From Streptomyces camponoticapitis (GTDB taxonomy: Bacteria > Actinomycetota > Actinomycetes > Streptomycetales > Streptomycetaceae), in contig NZ_BMMV01000010.1 in assembly GCF_014646115.1 (NCBI RefSeq), forward strand, positions 186,001 through 250,000: DNA of 64,000 bases. The letters run 5' to 3'. Below are positions 61,401 to 64,000 of the stretch, piece after piece. Numbering within the stretch: the stretch's first letter is position 1; every line of letters begins with the position of its first letter. A model generated the notes under the pieces. The model was not told the origin of the DNA and made no database searches. It was given only the letters and a program-made list of their open reading frames with translations. Position numbers and translations under genes: made by a program.

Positions 61401-61815
61401 AGTCACCCCACCGCACACGCAGCTTCGGGACCAGACGCTCCGCCAGCGCCGTACGCCCGCCGGTGAGCACCACCTCGCCAAGCCGCTGCCGCGTATCGGC
61501 CGAAGCGTCCTCGTACGCCGTCTCGATCGCCGCGTCCGGGAGCGGAAGCGTACGGGCCGCGCGCAGCGCGTACGCCCGTACCACCGGGTCCCGGTCCGTC
61601 AGCCGCCCGGCCAGGAAGTCCAGGTGCCGGCCGACCAGCGCGGCGAACGCCGCGAGTCGTCGCTCGTAGATGCCGCGGCCCGCCAACTCGTCCACCAGGG
61701 AAACCAGTTCGTCCTGCGAGGGCAGCGAACGGACCGTGTGGGCAAGGTGCCCCAGCCGCTTCGGGTACGGCAGCGGTTCGAGTGCGACAAGCAGACGATC
61801 GACGGTGAGTGACAT
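58426..61815 (-). CDS. Large HEAT-like repeat protein, 1129 aa
   Basis: This is a very long, all-helical cytoplasmic protein without signal peptide, membrane segment or recognisable catalytic domain. Repeated pairs of helices with Ala/Leu/Arg-Asp patterns run through its length (for example DRDPVVRAYALRAARTLPLP near 70, HPDVRAAVVAFSTG, HPSADVRDAALEVHIRTE at the end), as in HEAT solenoids. These usually form protein- or nucleic-acid-binding scaffolds. ATG 61815 has no good ribosome site; the frame is open far upstream but that part is the shadow of the UvrA-like gene. It lies 107 bases downstream of that gene in the same direction and may be co-transcribed with it. Confidence 0.8.
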   Translation of the reverse strand: MSLTVDRLLVALEPLPYPKRLGHLAHTVRSLPSQDELVSLVDELAGRGIYERRLAAFAALVGRHLDFLAGRLTDRDPVVRAYALRAARTLPLPDAAIETAYEDASADTRQRLGEVVLTGGRTALAERLVPKLRVRWGDYAAAKLLPVCSAEFVAAALPGLSYAVESWTRLGINFPDQVLDHVERELADRPRSERDAVWHRCAEGVAAALATRAERVLSMLERHGPDTLPAAPAERLNQLVAVDADRVVRLLIPRDRGGRSYTPFPSASVLRRIVHADPPSLPALGHYWADQYPRFFAKLLKALPPHRRSEFFDLATAGIEVGTDLVLPVLALLPRERRWAEARRWAARRRETGGSWYEILELVAYGPVSEARPELLAGTRRPDAADRASAWPLLIANAARSRDRAAVHETLNDLPRLRNEQDPVRCAALNALSDVPPDLFTAEDTRTLDRVLLDALEARDISCGTREALRSLAVELLRENAGRGEQALVVWSLGALERIAAHVGVGRLGPLDRTLRRGQEHQVLDALRPWLDAAMDKADYRLLFTLTSSLGTRAHRMPVLQGLLEEPLKYGDDNAFETAASHWLAPPSTRDERVARVLELEPSAAVLAPVERVLTRRRTDLLDVLLGGPPPYGRFLRRGARRPLPELRGAGRWLPRQQAAACAMAAAAAGDESQPLHSRAAAIRAAAAVPEHGRALALRYADSPDVVLAEAALAALVWADDPREALPVLLAHAGGERARVAVYAASRAARFVAPSQLSEHLGALLTAEDGVKVTSRKEAVRLAATLLPLPRAAALLSAAFHAPSPHPDVRAAVVAFSTGLLSEEETWSVLTAATEGAPQVLQAVVRTSVWSLPEIHRPRYARLVGEVCRAPDPEVATAGLGVLPQWVRYAPEAVEGLSERVTDLREGEGTRAVWRRAVATIGNLAVSGLPHPVGGAAPGSLFHDTLAALLPAIAAGEPGTAPDRDLPCRRRVRSLVGALPGRPTPETRPVLEAVAAQLAAEPSLAGARAGLLCALVDIDADLPELTAALRDLAANAAGRPALAVSTAERMRGRFDRVGPLSNPATVLAAATRLTATDDPATGLLAVALVSARGPRLGWPDDWRGALHALRTHPSADVRDAALEVHIRTE

Positions 61816-61922
61816 GACCGTGATTGTGCCGGTAGGGGGAGCGTGGGCCCAGCGGATATATGCGGCCCGTGCCGCCGATCCGCCGGGCTCCACCAGTACG
61901 GCCTCCGGACGCGCGACCTGGG

Positions 61923-64000
61923 CTACGGCCTCGTACCCACGTACTCCCGCAGATGCCGCGCCGTGAGCGTGTCCGCGTGCGCGACCAGATCGGCCGGCGT
62001 ACCCGTGAAGACGATCTGCCCGCCGTCGTGCCCGCCGCCCGGCCCCAGGTCGACCAGCCAGTCCGCGTGAGCCATCACCGCCTGGTGGTGCTCGATCACG
62101 ATCACCGTGTTGCCGGCGTCCACCAGCCGGTCGAGCAGTGCGAGCAGCTTGTCCACGTCCGCCATGTGCAGCCCGGTGGTCGGCTCGTCCAGGATGTAGA
62201 CGGACGACTTCTCCGCCATCTGGATCGCCAGCTTCAGCCGCTGCCGCTCGCCGCCCGACAGGGTGTTCAGAGGCTGGCCGAGCCGCAGATAGCTCAGCCC
62301 CACATCCGTGAGCCGGCCGAGGATCGCGTGCGCCTGCCCGGATGTGAAGTAGTCGTACGCCTCCGCGACCGACATGGAGAGCACCTCGCTGATGTTCTTG
62401 CCGTTCAGCCGGTACGTGAGCACTTCCGGGGTGAACCGCTTGCCCTCGCACTCCTCGCAGACCGAGGCGACGCCCGCCATCATCGCGAGGTCGGTGTAGA
62501 CCAGCCCGAGACCGTTGCAGTTGGGGCAGGCGCCCTCCGAATTCGCGCTGAACAGCGCGGCCTTGACCCCGTTGGCCTTGGCGAAGGCTGTACGGATGGG
62601 GCTCAACAGCCCTGTGTACGTGGCCGGGTTGCTCCGCCGGGACCCCCGGATCGGGGACTGGTCGGCCACCACCACGCCGTCCCTGTTGGAGAGATAGCCG
62701 TGGATCAGCGAGGACTTCCCCGACCCCGCGACCCCGGTGATCACACTCAGCACACCGGTCGGGATGTCGACGCTCACGTTCTTCAGGTTGTGCAGATCGG
62801 CGCCCTCGATGGACAGCTGTCCGCTCGGCTCGCGCACCGACTCCCGCAGTCGCGCCCGGTGTTCGAGGTGCCGTCCGGTCAGCGTGTCCGAGGCGCGCAG
62901 CCCCGCCACGTCGCCGGTGTAGCAGATCTGCCCGCCCGCCGTACCCGCGCCGGGCCCGAGATCCACCACATGGTCGGCCATCGCGATGACCTCGGGCTTG
63001 TGCTCCACGACCAGCACCGTGTTGCCCTTGTCCCGCAGCCGTATCAGCAGATCGTTCATCCGCCGGATGTCGTGCGGGTGCAGTCCGATCGTGGGCTCGT
63101 CGAAGATGTACGTGGCGTCGGTGAGGCTGGAGCCCAGATGCCGCACCATCTTCACGCGCTGCGCCTCGCCGCCGGAGAGGGAGGACGAGACGCGGTCCAG
63201 GCTCAGATATCCCAGCCCGATCTCGACCAGCGACTCCAGCAGGTCCCGCAGACTGCCGAGCAGCGGCGCCACACCCGGGTCGTCGATCTTCCGTACGTAC
63301 TCGGCCAGATCGCTGATCTGCATCGCCGAACACTCGGCGATGTTCACGCCGTTGACCTTCGAGGACAGCGCGGCGGTGCTCAGCCGGCTGCCGCCGCAGG
63401 ACGGGCACTCGGCGAAGACGACGGCCCGGTCCACGAACGCCCGGGCTGAGGGCTGCATCGAGTCCCGGTCCTTGACCAGGATCGTGCGGTTGACCTTGGT
63501 GACGAGTCCCTCGTACGTGATGTTGTTGGAGCCGACCTTGACCTTCGTCGCGCTCTTGTGGAGGAAGAGCTCCCACTCCTCGGGAGTGAAGTCCTTGAGC
63601 TTCTTGTCCGGGTCGTAGAAGCCCGAGGCGACCATGACCTGCCAGTACCAGGCGTCCACCTGGAAACCGGGGACGGTGATCGCGCCCTCGTTCAGGGAGA
63701 GTTCGCGGTTCACGAGCTGGTCGATGTCTATCTTCGACACCTGACCGATCCCCTCGCACTCGGCGCACATGCCTTCGGCGGCGTTGAAGCTGAAGGCGGT
63801 CGACGTGCCGATGTGCGGGGTGCCGAGCCGGCTGAAGATGATCCGGAGCATGGTGTACGCGTCGGTCGCCGTGCCCACCGTGGAACGGGAGTTGGCGCCC
63901 ATCCGCTCCTGGTCGACGACGATCGCGGCGCTCAGATTGTGCAGCGAGTCGACGTCGGGTCTGCCCATGCTCGGCATGAACGACTGGATGAACGCCGTGT
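61923..64000 (-). CDS. UvrA-like excinuclease ATPase (UvrA2/DrrC type), partial
   Basis: The C-terminal ~690 residues of a UvrA-family ABC ATPase; the N-terminus lies right of the window. Seen: first-half signature SSLSGGEAQRVKMV with Walker B-like IFDEPTIGLHP, second-half Walker A GVAGSGKSSLI, signature LNTLSGGERQRLKLA and ILDEPTTGLH. Zinc CxxC pairs occur at CAECEG, CPSCGG, CPNCNG and CEECEG. The spacing suggests a shortened UvrA2 class protein like DrrC of anthracycline self-resistance, rather than the housekeeping UvrA of about 950-1000 aa. A role in recognising DNA adducts or drug-DNA complexes is inferred. Confidence 0.9.
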   Translation of the reverse strand, partial: TAFIQSFMPSMGRPDVDSLHNLSAAIVVDQERMGANSRSTVGTATDAYTMLRIIFSRLGTPHIGTSTAFSFNAAEGMCAECEGIGQVSKIDIDQLVNRELSLNEGAITVPGFQVDAWYWQVMVASGFYDPDKKLKDFTPEEWELFLHKSATKVKVGSNNITYEGLVTKVNRTILVKDRDSMQPSARAFVDRAVVFAECPSCGGSRLSTAALSSKVNGVNIAECSAMQISDLAEYVRKIDDPGVAPLLGSLRDLLESLVEIGLGYLSLDRVSSSLSGGEAQRVKMVRHLGSSLTDATYIFDEPTIGLHPHDIRRMNDLLIRLRDKGNTVLVVEHKPEVIAMADHVVDLGPGAGTAGGQICYTGDVAGLRASDTLTGRHLEHRARLRESVREPSGQLSIEGADLHNLKNVSVDIPTGVLSVITGVAGSGKSSLIHGYLSNRDGVVVADQSPIRGSRRSNPATYTGLLSPIRTAFAKANGVKAALFSANSEGACPNCNGLGLVYTDLAMMAGVASVCEECEGKRFTPEVLTYRLNGKNISEVLSMSVAEAYDYFTSGQAHAILGRLTDVGLSYLRLGQPLNTLSGGERQRLKLAIQMAEKSSVYILDEPTTGLHMADVDKLLALLDRLVDAGNTVIVIEHHQAVMAHADWLVDLGPGGGHDGGQIVFTGTPADLVAHADTLTARHLREYVGTRP

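Noticed and set aside
58402..61812. Plus-strand open frame of 1136 codons opposite the HEAT-like gene
   Set aside because: The translation is Arg/Gly/Gln-rich with no domain and mirrors codon positions of the real gene.
61816..63768. N-terminal extension of the HEAT-like frame through the UvrA-like gene
   Set aside because: It overlaps the conserved UvrA-like coding sequence on the same strand; HEAT-type sequence begins only at ATG 61815.

Overview
The window looks like chromosomal DNA from a Streptomyces-type actinomycete. Reading frames show very high third-position G/C and many GTG (and some TTG) starts. The gene content is typical of that group: ergothioneine genes, SPW-repeat and DUF6777 proteins, DUF574 methyltransferase, class F sortase, SpoIIE-type PP2C phosphatase, ECF sigma factor with zinc anti-sigma, and a sigma-R-type promoter. 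I saw no rRNA, tRNA, CRISPR array, phage module or complete insertion sequence. All assignments come from reading the sequence and motifs; no database search was run.

Layout. 1-5.6 kb: a sugar regulon with ABC ATPase (partial), sugar-binding lipoprotein, LacI repressor and a secreted PA14-GH2 glycosidase, tied together by three near-identical palindromes. 5.7-7.4 kb: quinone oxidoreductase and GNAT. 7.5-11.6 kb: SPW membrane protein, an unusual zinc-ribbon SDR, a 56-aa small protein and a DUF6777 lipoprotein. 11.7-16.1 kb: PAS-GAF-PP2C-ATPase regulator and a WS/DGAT acyltransferase with a repetitive tail. 16.2-19.1 kb: L-fucose-type dehydrogenase/lactonase pair and an Fpg/Nei glycosylase. 19.1-23.8 kb: anti-sigma-like protein, then a LytTR regulator, small membrane protein, Na+/solute symporter and LytS-type kinase. 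23.9-28.3 kb: an ECF sigma gene overlapping tail-to-tail with a tiny zinc anti-sigma gene, CapA-like lipoprotein, universal stress protein and polysaccharide deacetylase. 28.3-33.3 kb: cell-surface genes (sortase, two related secreted proteins, DUF4239, proline-rich protein, secreted-repeat lipoprotein).

33.5-36.6 kb: DUF574 methyltransferase coupled to a PAS-GGDEF-EAL c-di-GMP enzyme. 36.7-41.2 kb: LysR regulator divergent from sdhCAB. 41.2-43.2 kb: LLM flavin oxidoreductase, a 160-bp MITE-like element, a HAD phosphatase and dodecin. 43.5-46.9 kb: solitary sugar-binding lipoprotein and an OlsB/OlsA-like acyltransferase pair. 46.7-51.0 kb: egtABCD. 51.2-54.7 kb: microbial PARG, MazF-like protein, a frameshifted alpha/beta hydrolase and a second LacI regulator. 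54.8-58.4 kb: small protein, thiolase, thioredoxin with a sigma-R-type promoter, and a flavoprotein disulfide reductase. 58.4-64 kb: a 1129-aa HEAT-like protein and the partial UvrA-like ATPase.

How genes appear to work together: the first 5.6 kb looks like one carbohydrate uptake and degradation regulon; 19.9-23.8 kb looks like a substrate-sensing two-component/symporter unit; egtABCD, thioredoxin and the flavoprotein reductase form a redox-protection theme; sortase, deacetylase, CapA and the secreted proteins form an envelope theme.
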